A stretch of 8,750 bases of DNA. It comes from Deltaproteobacteria bacterium RIFOXYD12_FULL_50_9. Its GTDB lineage: Bacteria; Desulfobacterota; Desulfobulbia; Desulfobulbales; CALZHT01. The position numbers were made by a program, and so were the translations under genes. The stretch lies in NCBI GenBank assembly GCA_001799225.1, contig MGTA01000045.1, forward strand, positions 2,252 through 11,001, read 5' to 3'. Shown piece after piece: positions 1 to 6,490 of this stretch. The notes beneath the pieces are model-generated. The model did no database searches, had not been told where the DNA came from, and worked only from the letters and a program-made list of their open reading frames with translations. The first letter of the stretch is position 1. Every line of letters starts with the position of its first letter.

Positions 1-1
1 T

Positions 2-289
2 TGTCGAGAATTTCCATGCAATTTCGAGTGGGCGCCCGACATTGAACCTATTGATGAGAACGGCAACCTCCTTAACGAATCATTCGGTATGCTCTTGCGT
101 GATTTGGACTTTGACCCTGTCTGGCAATTCTGGCCATCGGATAAAGAGAGGCCCGTGTCGTGGAAAAAAGAAAGTGGCCTTATGGTTGCTCCCGTTGCAA
201 CAGCTTTCCATGCCGTTGCTAAAGATGGTTGGATTAATGTCGCCAACGTATCAACCTCGGCGGGGAGGAAGGAGGTAATTGCCCTATGA
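2..289 (+). CDS. cas5c: Cas5c (Cas5d), type I-C pre-crRNA endoribonuclease and Cascade subunit, C-terminal part only
   Basis: Reading frame 2 is open from the window edge to TGA at 287-289, giving about 95 C-terminal residues; the start lies upstream of the window. The fragment opens with CREFPCNFEW, which matches the conserved REFPA-type segment of Cas5c, followed by a stretch rich in D and E and the LLRDLDFD segment usual near the Cas5c C-terminus. In type I-C systems Cas5c replaces Cas6: it cleaves pre-crRNA at the 3' base of the repeat hairpin and holds the 5' handle in Cascade. The catalytic residues of the family lie in the missing N-terminal part, so activity cannot be judged here. Its stop overlaps the cas8c start by 4 nt (ATGA), which indicates translational coupling. 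Identification rests on the fragment plus its position before cas8c. Confidence 0.88.
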   Translation, partial: CREFPCNFEWAPDIEPIDENGNLLNESFGMLLRDLDFDPVWQFWPSDKERPVSWKKESGLMVAPVATAFHAVAKDGWINVANVSTSAGRKEVIAL

Positions 290-2223
290 TAACGGAGCTA
301 TTGCAATTAGGAAATCGGCTTGGTTTAACAGGGCATGAAGCCTTTGGCATGCGAAAGGTTCATTGGTTCATAGATCTTGACATAGCAGGAAATTTTTTGG
401 GAATTTCTACAACTGTAGCGAAAGTTAGGCGAGGCAAAAAGGGCGAGTGGACCGAAGAATTTGGCAAGAAATTTTCTTGTCCCGTCTTCTTTTTTATGAA
501 TTTGAATCAAAATGGAGGCATCACTGCAACGGCCGGTGGTGGACGTGCTGTGGCTGAGTTGGCCACAGGAAGCGTAACGGAAATTTGGGGAAAGGTCATC
601 GAGATAAAAAACAACGTGGCACGTATTCTCGACCTTCCCAATAATCAAACGTACAAGCATCAGAATTTCCTGGACCTTCATGAAAGGCTAGCCAAGGCCA
701 AAAATGGTTCAAAAACAATAGCTGCCGTCAATTCTTACTTAAAAAGTAAGCCAATATTCCCTCTGAACTATTTTAAGGACACCCGACTTCTCAAACAAGC
801 AGCCGGCCAACAATTTTCGTTCCGCGTTGCCGGGCGGCCTATTGTAAACGACTCAGACGTCAGACAATGGTGGGTGGATGAATTCAACAGCAGGCGAAAT
901 GACATCATCAAAAAACTTCCGGCAGGCAAAGATGCTTTTCCCCACGGAAGTCAAGATGATTGTCGAGGTTCATTAACTGTTGTGTTCCCTCATGTTTCTG
1001 GCATTCCAGGTGGCGGTGGGTGGTGCCCCTTGGCCTCCTTTAATGCTATCCCCACACAATCCTATGGCTTAGGTGCAATGACCGCCTCTGTTCGTCTCGA
1101 TGTTGCTGAAAAAGCGACGGCTGCTCTCAACTGGCTTTTGATTGACGAGACTTCACACAAGCGCATGGGCGATTCCGTTTTCGTTTTCTGGTCTGTTGAC
1201 GAAACTGCGGCTGATTCCCCGCCCCAGCCGCTGGATTTCGGAAATTTGATGTCTGCGGCTGACCCGCTTCAAGTGCGTGAATTCCTCAAGAACGCGTGGG
1301 GAGGCTATGCGCAGTTTCCGGATACATCCCGGTTTTATGCCGCTGTCTTGTCTTCTCCGCAGTCTCGTGTGACGGTCCGTTCCTGGCATACCGAGACACT
1401 TCCGCAGGCAGTCGATCACTTTCGCCGATGGTTGGACTGCTCCATACTTCCGGACCAATGGGGGGAAGAGTCTCCGACTTCCATAGCGCAACTGGCGGAT
1501 TGCACCATACTAAAGGGCAAGAACAGCAAGCCATTGCCCCGCACATACAGCGAATTGTTCGAGGCTGCTATCTTTGGGCGTCCGTTATCGTCGCGTCTTT
1601 TTGTAGCCGCCCTTCAAAGACAGGCTGTTGAACTGGCCAAAGGGTGTGACAGTGACAAGAAAGAAAGGAAAGAATTTGAGGAACGACTGCGTGCCCGGAC
1701 GGTGCTAATCAAGCTTCATTTCGTACTCAACAAGAAAGGAGAACAAATTACAATGACGAACCATACCTGCCAGGATGATAGCGCCTATCTGTGCGGACGC
1801 CTGTTGGCCCTGCTCGACAAGATTCACATCAAGGCCCACAAAGAAAGCGGAGGAACGAACTCGTCTCCAGCAAATCGCGCCTACACGGCTGCTTCCACAA
1901 CTCCCTCGCTAATCTTCCCCCAACTCTGCAAACTTGCCCGCTATCACTTAAACAAGGTGGGCGGTGGATGGGCCAATTGCCTTGAACATGGATATGACGC
2001 CGAGTCGGGCGAGTTTGTTGAAGGTCTGAAGCAGTTGGTTGCCCGGTTTCAGAAAGCCGCAGGATGTAGTTTCCCTCGCACACTGTCACTTGAACAACAG
2101 GGACGATTTGCCATTGGGTTTTATTTTGAACGCTGCCGGGAGTGGCCACCGCCAAAGAAGAAGGCTAAAGCCGTTGGCGAGACAAGTCAGAGCGAAGTAT
2201 CAAATTCCAACATTGAGGAATAA
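286..2223 (+). CDS. cas8c: Cas8c (Csd1), type I-C Cascade large subunit
   Basis: This 645-residue protein is the large subunit of I-C Cascade, which recognises the PAM and helps open the target DNA. Family hallmarks visible: an N-terminal segment with HWFIDLD; a central glycine-rich stretch leading to SFNAIPTQSYG (about residues 250-260), matching the family's FNADAFxSYG motif; GDSVFVFWS at about 295-303; and RVTVRSWH at about 361-368, corresponding to the family's RVxVRDW segment. The C-terminal part (residue 490 on) is helical and resembles the small-subunit region (AYLCGRLLALLDKI; AYTAASTTPSLIFPQL). The start is well supported by AAGGAGGT at 269-276, 9 nt before ATG, and overlaps the cas5c stop. 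Length is slightly above the usual 570-620 residues. No frameshift is seen. cas7c follows after 18 nt. Confidence 0.95.
   Translation: MITELLQLGNRLGLTGHEAFGMRKVHWFIDLDIAGNFLGISTTVAKVRRGKKGEWTEEFGKKFSCPVFFFMNLNQNGGITATAGGGRAVAELATGSVTEIWGKVIEIKNNVARILDLPNNQTYKHQNFLDLHERLAKAKNGSKTIAAVNSYLKSKPIFPLNYFKDTRLLKQAAGQQFSFRVAGRPIVNDSDVRQWWVDEFNSRRNDIIKKLPAGKDAFPHGSQDDCRGSLTVVFPHVSGIPGGGGWCPLASFNAIPTQSYGLGAMTASVRLDVAEKATAALNWLLIDETSHKRMGDSVFVFWSVDETAADSPPQPLDFGNLMSAADPLQVREFLKNAWGGYAQFPDTSRFYAAVLSSPQSRVTVRSWHTETLPQAVDHFRRWLDCSILPDQWGEESPTSIAQLADCTILKGKNSKPLPRTYSELFEAAIFGRPLSSRLFVAALQRQAVELAKGCDSDKKERKEFEERLRARTVLIKLHFVLNKKGEQITMTNHTCQDDSAYLCGRLLALLDKIHIKAHKESGGTNSSPANRAYTAASTTPSLIFPQLCKLARYHLNKVGGGWANCLEHGYDAESGEFVEGLKQLVARFQKAAGCSFPRTLSLEQQGRFAIGFYFERCREWPPPKKKAKAVGETSQSEVSNSNIEE
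1735..1755 (+). promoter_or_regulatory. Internal ribosome binding site and start for Cas11c
   Basis: AAAGGAG at 1735-1741 lies 11 nt before an ATG in frame with cas8c. It decides the Cas11c start. The codons it occupies encode K-K-G-E, so part of the purine run could be coding constraint alone. Confidence 0.7.
1753..2223 (+). CDS. cas11c: Cas11c, small subunit translated from an internal start within cas8c
   Basis: In characterised I-C systems the Cascade small subunit Cas11c is made from an internal start codon in the 3' third of cas8c. Here an in-frame ATG at 1753 (Met490 of Cas8c) is preceded by AAAGGAG at 1735-1741, 11 nt upstream. This is a good ribosome binding site inside coding sequence, with no other purpose apparent. 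The product would be 156 residues, beginning MTNHTCQDDSAYLCGRLLALL and ending with a Lys-rich and then Ser/Glu-rich tail. The start falls just before the AYxxGRLxALLxKI helix that begins the small-subunit region of Cas8c proteins. Cas11c lines the belly of Cascade and contacts target DNA. That it is actually translated is inferred from the site and from family precedent. Confidence 0.8.
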   Translation: MTNHTCQDDSAYLCGRLLALLDKIHIKAHKESGGTNSSPANRAYTAASTTPSLIFPQLCKLARYHLNKVGGGWANCLEHGYDAESGEFVEGLKQLVARFQKAAGCSFPRTLSLEQQGRFAIGFYFERCREWPPPKKKAKAVGETSQSEVSNSNIEE

Positions 2224-2241
2224 TCAAAAGGAGCCATGGAG

Positions 2242-3453
2242 ATGACTGAGCATACACAAAGCAACGAAAACGGTGTCGAGATTGCATTGAATCACAGATT
2301 CATCGAACTGCCAGAAGGCAAGAAGGCAGGCGAAGTCGTCGGCGAGCGTCACGAGATGGTGCTGTTGATCGAAGTCGCGAAGTCCAACCCGAACGGCGAC
2401 CCGGATACCGGCAACATGCCGCGTCTACAGCCGGACACCTTGAAGGGGTTGATGACCGATGTGTGTCTGAAACGTAAGATCCGCAACTTCTTCAGCCTCT
2501 ATAATCCAGATGGAAGCTGTCTCGGTGAAACGCCACAACCAGGCAATGCTATCTTCATCAGGGAGAATGCAATTCTTGAAAAACTTATGAAATCTCCAGA
2601 GATTGAGGAACTTGCTAAAGAAATATTTGAGAAGGAGTTGAAGCAAAAACCGGAGTCGTGGGATGCCAAGAAAAAAAGAGCAACAAGCAAAGGCAAGAAG
2701 CAGCAACAAGAATCCCCTCTCGCCGACTCCGCAGAAACGCCAGAGGAGGAGGCTGGACCGGCCGACGAGTTCAAGAGGCGAGCCTATCGCGATGCTCTTT
2801 GTCGACAATACTACGATCTTCGTGCTTTCGGTGGAGTCACCTCGACGGAAGGTCCCTTAAAAGGCAGTTTCTACGGCCAGATTCGCGGCCCCATTCAGTT
2901 TGGTTTCGCAGAAAGCCTGGATCGTATCCTCCAATTGGATTTCTCCATCACGCGGTGTGCTTCAACGAAAGAAAAGAAGCAACAAGGCGAAGGTGAAGGT
3001 GACAGCGAATCTGACGGCAACCGCACAATGGGGCGTAAGCATCTGGTTGATTACGGTATTTATCGTTGTAATATCTATTTTTCACCGGCCTTTGCCGCGA
3101 AAACGGGCTTCACATATTACGACCTCGATAACTTTCTTTTAGCGCTCAAGCACATGTTCACCGACGACAAGGCGGCAGCCAGGACGGGCATGCGCGTTGT
3201 CGGTCTGATCGACTTTCAACATTCAACAGCCCTTGGAAACGAGCATGCCCATAAACTGTTCGAGAGAGTCAAGGTTCAGCGCGCTGATGTGGGAGAAGAC
3301 GGTAAGACCGTAAAGGAATTCCCTCAGTCCATGGCGGACTATTGCGGGGAAGCTCCTGAAGGTACCGTACGCGAGAAGGATCAAGGCTGCGAAGGAAAAG
3401 AACTCGTCAAAGCATTAAAGATTGTTTGGGAGATTCCGGCGTGTCAGAAGTAG
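2242..3453 (+). CDS. cas7c: Cas7c (Csd2), type I-C Cascade backbone protein, unusually long
   Basis: Cas7c subunits polymerise along the crRNA spacer to form the Cascade backbone. The family signature is clear: EMVLLIEVAKSNPNGDPDTG with NMPR, then GLMTDVCLKRKIRNFF, DLRAFGGVTS, and RGPIQFGFAESLDRI, where most I-C Cas7 proteins read GPVQ-type sequence. MGRKHLVDYGIYR follows later. The ATG at 2242 is preferred over the ATG at 2236 because AGGAG at 2229-2233 is 8 nt from the former but only 2 nt from the latter. The protein has 403 residues, against about 280-300 for most relatives. The excess comes from about 30 extra N-terminal residues, a Lys- then Glu-rich low-complexity segment near residues 133-176, and a second charged insert near 242-261. 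The reading frame stays open through both. It overlaps the start of cas4. Confidence 0.95.
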   Translation: MTEHTQSNENGVEIALNHRFIELPEGKKAGEVVGERHEMVLLIEVAKSNPNGDPDTGNMPRLQPDTLKGLMTDVCLKRKIRNFFSLYNPDGSCLGETPQPGNAIFIRENAILEKLMKSPEIEELAKEIFEKELKQKPESWDAKKKRATSKGKKQQQESPLADSAETPEEEAGPADEFKRRAYRDALCRQYYDLRAFGGVTSTEGPLKGSFYGQIRGPIQFGFAESLDRILQLDFSITRCASTKEKKQQGEGEGDSESDGNRTMGRKHLVDYGIYRCNIYFSPAFAAKTGFTYYDLDNFLLALKHMFTDDKAAARTGMRVVGLIDFQHSTALGNEHAHKLFERVKVQRADVGEDGKTVKEFPQSMADYCGEAPEGTVREKDQGCEGKELVKALKIVWEIPACQK

Positions 3454-4187
3454 AATTCTGCAGTTCAAGCATAGACACGGCTGAAAAAGTCCCTCGCCAA
3501 TTCAGCGAATCCGACCTTCTCCCGATCTCACGCCTTGCGGATATTGAGTTTTGTGAGCGGCGGGCGGCACTGCATTTGATCGAAATGGCGTGGGAGGACA
3601 ACGTCCACACGGCGGGAGGGACGATCATGCATGATCGTGCGCATGGTGATGAAGCACTTGAAAAACGGGGTGTCACAGTCATCTTGCGTGGCCTGTTGCT
3701 TCGATCTTTGCGTTATGGTTTGGCTGGTAAGGCAGATGTTGTAGAATTGCATCGTACGGATGATAGTGACGTCTCGGGAGCCTTTATTCATGGCCATCAA
3801 GGTCGTTGGCGAGTCTATCCAGTCGAATATAAACCGGGTCGACTCCAGCAACAGATGAGTTTTCAGATTCAGCTTTGCGCCCAAGCCCTCTGCCTTGAGG
3901 AGATGATGGGCTGTGTCGTACCTGAAGGGGCAATTTATTACGGCAAACCGCATCGCCGTCTGGCGATTGTATTTGATGAAACCTTGCGGGCCAAAACCCG
4001 AGAGGCGGCCAGGCGTTTGCATGAGCTGGTCGCCAGCGGAAAAACTCCGCAAGCCCGGTATGAGAAGAAGTGTGACAGTTGTTCGCTGCTTGAAGTGTGC
4101 ATGCCGAAGGTGTCCGGCGCCCGCCGGAGCGTACAAAGGTATGTGGCTGATGCCCTGGCTTGGCATTGTGATGAAAGCCGAAAATGA
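3441..4187 (+). CDS. cas4: Cas4, RecB-family iron-sulfur exonuclease for spacer processing
   Basis: Cas4 trims prespacer ends and helps Cas1-Cas2 choose PAM-adjacent protospacers and orient them. The complete RecB-type nuclease signature is present, numbered from the GTG start: His64, Asp99 (GKADVVE), Glu129 and Lys131 (VEYKPG), then a Q-rich QIQLCAQ segment. The four Fe-S cysteines are Cys38 (FCERR) and Cys211, Cys214 and Cys220 (CDSCSLLEVC). Length is 248 residues. GTG at 3441 is favoured because GGGAG at 3428-3432 sits 8 nt upstream; an in-frame TTG at 3426 would add 5 residues. The start overlaps the cas7c end by 13 nt. A degraded second cas4 lies near 6313-6490. The next gene starts 13 nt after the stop, where cas1 would be expected. 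Confidence 0.95.
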   Translation: MSEVEFCSSSIDTAEKVPRQFSESDLLPISRLADIEFCERRAALHLIEMAWEDNVHTAGGTIMHDRAHGDEALEKRGVTVILRGLLLRSLRYGLAGKADVVELHRTDDSDVSGAFIHGHQGRWRVYPVEYKPGRLQQQMSFQIQLCAQALCLEEMMGCVVPEGAIYYGKPHRRLAIVFDETLRAKTREAARRLHELVASGKTPQARYEKKCDSCSLLEVCMPKVSGARRSVQRYVADALAWHCDESRK

Positions 4188-4200
4188 ACGAGGAGTTTAC

Positions 4201-4953
4201 ATGGATAACAAACTGGTTGTTTTCAAAGGCAAGGAAATCCGGCGAATCCTGCATAATAACGAATGGTGGTTTTCAGTTGCGGATATCTGCGGGGCGCTGA
4301 CAGGCAACCCAGATCCTGGGGCATACTGGAGAAAATTGAAACAACGGCTTAAAGAGGAGGGGGGCGAAGTCGTGACATTTTGTCACGGGTTGAAATTGAC
4401 TGCCCCGGACGGCAAATTAAGAGAAACCGATTGCGCTAACACCGAGGGCATTTTTCGCATCATCCAGTCCATCCCCTCGCCCAAGCCAAGGCTGAGCCGT
4501 TCAAACGCTGGCTGGCCACGGTCGGCTACCAGCGGGTCCAGGAGATCGAAGATCCGGAGCTGGCCACTGTGCGCCCGGACAAAGGAGTTGTACCGGGGCG
4601 TTAATGGCGAACCAGAGTACGCCATTTTGACCGCCGAGATCTCGAAGGCCGCCTTTGGCTTTACCCCGACGGAGTATAAGAATCTGAAGGGGCTGGAGAG
4701 GGAGAACCTGCGCGACCATATGACCGACCTCGAACTAATCTTCTCCATGCTGGGTGAGGCGGCGACTACCGAGATTGCCCGGAAGCAGGATGCCCAAGGT
4801 TTTTGTGAAAACAAGGTGGCGGCTCGAAAGGGTGGTTGGATTGCCGGCGAGGCCAGGGAAAAACTTGAGGTCGAGACCGGCGAAAATGTGGTTACCCCGG
4901 AGAATTATCTGACGGAGCCCGAATCAAAAAAGAGGCTCGATAGATTGAAATAA
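4201..4953 (+). CDS. Bro-N family antirepressor-like protein with scrambled middle (likely decaying)
   Basis: The N-terminus (KLVVFKGKEIRRILHNNEWWF, then VADICGALT) is a Bro-N domain, a DNA-binding module found in phage antirepressors and in many chromosomal copies; DCANTEGIFRIIQSIPSPK continues it. The C-terminal half (EYAILTAEISKAAFGFTPTEY, GLERENLRDHMTDLELIFSM) also matches this family. Between them about 35 residues are out of register. CCAAG is tandemly duplicated at 4481-4490, shifting the frame, and the expected sequence AEPFKRWLATVGYQRVQEIEDPELA is encoded in another frame from 4491. A deletion afterwards returns the reading to the original frame near 4580-4600. The 250-residue frame is therefore open, but its core is nonsense and a segment is missing, so function is doubtful. 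GAGGAG precedes the ATG. It follows cas4 by 13 nt and could be co-transcribed with it. Confidence 0.8.
   Translation: MDNKLVVFKGKEIRRILHNNEWWFSVADICGALTGNPDPGAYWRKLKQRLKEEGGEVVTFCHGLKLTAPDGKLRETDCANTEGIFRIIQSIPSPKPRLSRSNAGWPRSATSGSRRSKIRSWPLCARTKELYRGVNGEPEYAILTAEISKAAFGFTPTEYKNLKGLERENLRDHMTDLELIFSMLGEAATTEIARKQDAQGFCENKVAARKGGWIAGEAREKLEVETGENVVTPENYLTEPESKKRLDRLK
4481..4490 (+). repeat. 5-bp tandem duplication (CCAAG)x2 causing a frameshift
   Basis: CCAAGCCAAG lies inside the antirepressor-like gene. Removing one unit restores the reading SPKAEPFKRWL, the order expected for this family, so one unit is a likely slippage or duplication event. Confidence 0.65.
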
Positions 4954-4987
4954 GGGCTTGTCATGTAACTACAATTGGAGTTACCAT

Positions 4988-5026
4988 TTTTCCTGCGCAA
5001 GGCAAATTCACAGGAGAGAAAATTTT
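4988..5026 (+). pseudogene. Possible remnant of the C-terminal end of a BrnT toxin
   Basis: The codons directly before brnA and in its frame read FSCARQIHRRENF. BrnT toxins end with a segment of the type ISARxAxxxERxxY just before brnA, and this stretch resembles it loosely. No BrnT body is present upstream, because the antirepressor-like gene ends at 4953. If the match is real, the toxin gene was deleted and only its tail remains. The stretch is short and the match imperfect, so this is tentative. Confidence 0.3.
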
Positions 5027-5275
5027 ATGAAGACGAAATCAAAAACTGATTGGGAGCGGGTTAAGGCGATGAAGGACTCTGATATAGACTATTCCGATAC
5101 TCCGCCCCTTGACAAAGACTTTTTTGAAAAGGCTGTCTTGTGGCCAGGCACTAAGAAACAGATAACACTTCGACTCGATCCGGATGTTATCGAATTCTTT
5201 AAAAAACAAGGGCGGGGATATCAGTCGATGATCAACGCCGTTTTACGTAAGTATGTGGAGGTTCATAACACCTGA
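5027..5275 (+). CDS. brnA: BrnA-family antitoxin, without an intact BrnT partner
   Basis: This 82-residue protein has the layout of BrnA/DUF4415 antitoxins: an acidic and charged N-terminal half (DWERVKAMKDSDIDYSDTPP, LDKDFF), then a ribbon-helix-helix DNA-binding part, KKQITLRLDPDVIEFFKKQG, followed by GYQSMINAVLRKYV. BrnA normally neutralises the RNase BrnT, encoded just upstream, and represses the shared promoter. No BrnT gene lies upstream here, only a possible tail. ATG at 5027 is chosen because AGGAGA at 5012-5017 lies 9 nt before it; the same frame is open back to a TTG at 4958 without a good site. The RhuM-Fic gene starts 25 nt after the stop, so BrnA may now regulate or accompany that gene, though this is inference. 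Confidence 0.8.
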   Translation: MKTKSKTDWERVKAMKDSDIDYSDTPPLDKDFFEKAVLWPGTKKQITLRLDPDVIEFFKKQGRGYQSMINAVLRKYVEVHNT

Positions 5276-5300
5276 ACCCATGACTGAACCAGGAATTATT

Positions 5301-6305
5301 ATGACTCATAAAGCAACGAAAAACGAAAGCACGGAATCCAATCTCGGCGAAATCGTGATGTATCAGGCGGAAGACGGCCAGACCGCCTTGGATGTACACC
5401 TGAAGGATGAGACTGTTTGGCTTAGTCAAGCCCAGATGACAGATCTATTTCAGCGGGATCAGTCCGTTATTTCTCGGCATGTGAATAATGTTTTCAAGGA
5501 AGGTGAATTACCCCGCCAAAGCAATATGCAAAAAATGCATATTCCATTTTCTGATAAACCGGTGGTTTTATTCAGCCTCAATGTCATCATTTCCGTCGGC
5601 TACAAGATTAACTCCAAGCGTGGCATCCAGTTCCGCATCTGGGCTACCAAAGTTTTGAAGGATTATCTGGTACAAGGCTATTCGCTCAATCAGCGCCGGT
5701 TGGCTGAAAAGGGAATTGGCGAAGCGCGCCAGGTATTGGCGCTGCTGGCAAAAACCCTTGAAGACCACGAACTGGTCAAGGACGAGGGCAGGGCTGTCCT
5801 GGATATAGTCAATCGCTATGCAAAGACGTGGCAGCTTCTCTTACAGTACGACGAGGAGAATCTGCCGGTTCCGGAGACTAAGCACGAGACTCGATCGGCC
5901 CTGCAGATTGACGAAGCCAGGCAGGCTATCAAGACCTTGAAAAATGAACTGTTCAGCCGGGGAGAGGCGACCGAACTTTTCGGGCAGGAGCGAGGGCATG
6001 GTTTTACCGGTCTTATCGGTGCGGTGCAACAGACCTTCGGCGGCCAGGATCTTTACCCAAGCGTTGAGGAGAAAGCTGCTCATCTTCTCTACTTTGTGAT
6101 TAAGGACCATCCTTTCACGGACGGCAACAAGAGGATCGGCTCCTTCCTTTTCCTGCTGATGCTTAAAGAAAACGGCCTGCTGGCTAAAGGAGGCTTCGAC
6201 AACAGGGCTTTGGTAGCCCTGGCCCTGTTGACTGCGGCCAGCGATCCCAATCAAAAGGATTTGCTGATCCGGCTGATTGTAAATCTCTTAGCCGTTAATG
6301 ACTGA
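5301..6305 (+). CDS. RhuM-Fic fusion protein (RhuM N-terminal domain, Fic/Doc C-terminal domain)
   Basis: The N-terminal half (about residues 16-150) matches the RhuM virulence-protein family: DETVWLSQAQMTDLFQRDQS, VISRHVNNVF, LNVIISVGYKINSKRGIQFR and IWATKVLKDYLVQGYSLNQ. It includes a predicted helix-turn-helix-like region. The C-terminal third is a Fic domain with the full catalytic motif HPFTDGNKR at residues 270-278, followed by IGSFLFLLML. Fic enzymes with HPFxxGNxR usually transfer AMP or a related group to a target protein; the target here is unknown. ATG at 5301 is preferred because AGGA at 5291-5294 lies 6 nt upstream; ATGs at 5280 and 5253 lack such a site. The 334-residue length agrees with other RhuM-Fic fusions and the frame is intact. 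It lies downstream of brnA and could be its partner. Confidence 0.9.
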   Translation: MTHKATKNESTESNLGEIVMYQAEDGQTALDVHLKDETVWLSQAQMTDLFQRDQSVISRHVNNVFKEGELPRQSNMQKMHIPFSDKPVVLFSLNVIISVGYKINSKRGIQFRIWATKVLKDYLVQGYSLNQRRLAEKGIGEARQVLALLAKTLEDHELVKDEGRAVLDIVNRYAKTWQLLLQYDEENLPVPETKHETRSALQIDEARQAIKTLKNELFSRGEATELFGQERGHGFTGLIGAVQQTFGGQDLYPSVEEKAAHLLYFVIKDHPFTDGNKRIGSFLFLLMLKENGLLAKGGFDNRALVALALLTAASDPNQKDLLIRLIVNLLAVND

Positions 6306-6312
6306 AGTTGGA

Positions 6313-6490
6313 ATGAAAGAATATACTCCAAAGACGATCTCCTGCAACTTTCGGCGCTCCAGGATATACTGTTTTGTGAGCGGCAGTGCGCCATGATTTA
6401 TATCGAGCAGGTGTGAAACGACAACTGTTCACGGCGTTATGCAGACTATTATCTCTAGCCGATAGGGGGTTTTCCAATACCAGAAAGGCA
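6313..6490 (+). pseudogene. Degraded N-terminal stub of a second cas4
   Basis: From about 6330 the + strand encodes KDDLLQLSALQDILFCERQ, then CAMIYIEQV and a TGA at 6414-6416. This is the classical Cas4 N-terminus, with its first Fe-S cysteine in FCERQ. The natural start MKEYT at 6313 is in a different frame, so there is a frameshift before residue 8. Beyond the stop another frame reads LFTALCRLLSLADRGFSNTR, resembling the following Cas4 segment (LTAEGRLLHERAD...ETR). The similarity runs out near the 3' end of the PIN gene, and the nuclease motifs are absent. Over the best 25 positions it shares about 13 residues with the intact cas4 upstream, so it is a diverged copy and not a recent duplicate. 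Its place before cas1 is the usual I-C cas4 position, apart from the vapBC insertion. Confidence 0.75.

Noticed and set aside
3621..3638. Perfect 18-bp palindrome ACGATCATGCATGATCGT inside cas4
   Set aside because: It encodes T-I-M-H-D-R, which includes the conserved nuclease His64, so coding constraint plus chance explains it; no sign of an operator in the middle of an operon.
3528..4166. Long open frame on the - strand opposite cas4
   Set aside because: No recognisable domain, fully overlapped by a cas4 with all catalytic and cysteine residues; a shadow frame.
4371..4387. Hairpin CGTGACA-TTT-TGTCACG
   Set aside because: Short, inside the antirepressor-like coding region, without a following T-run; not a terminator.
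4383..4814. Open frame on the - strand opposite the antirepressor-like gene
   Set aside because: No recognisable family and no ribosome binding site noted; the + strand carries clear Bro-N family sequence.
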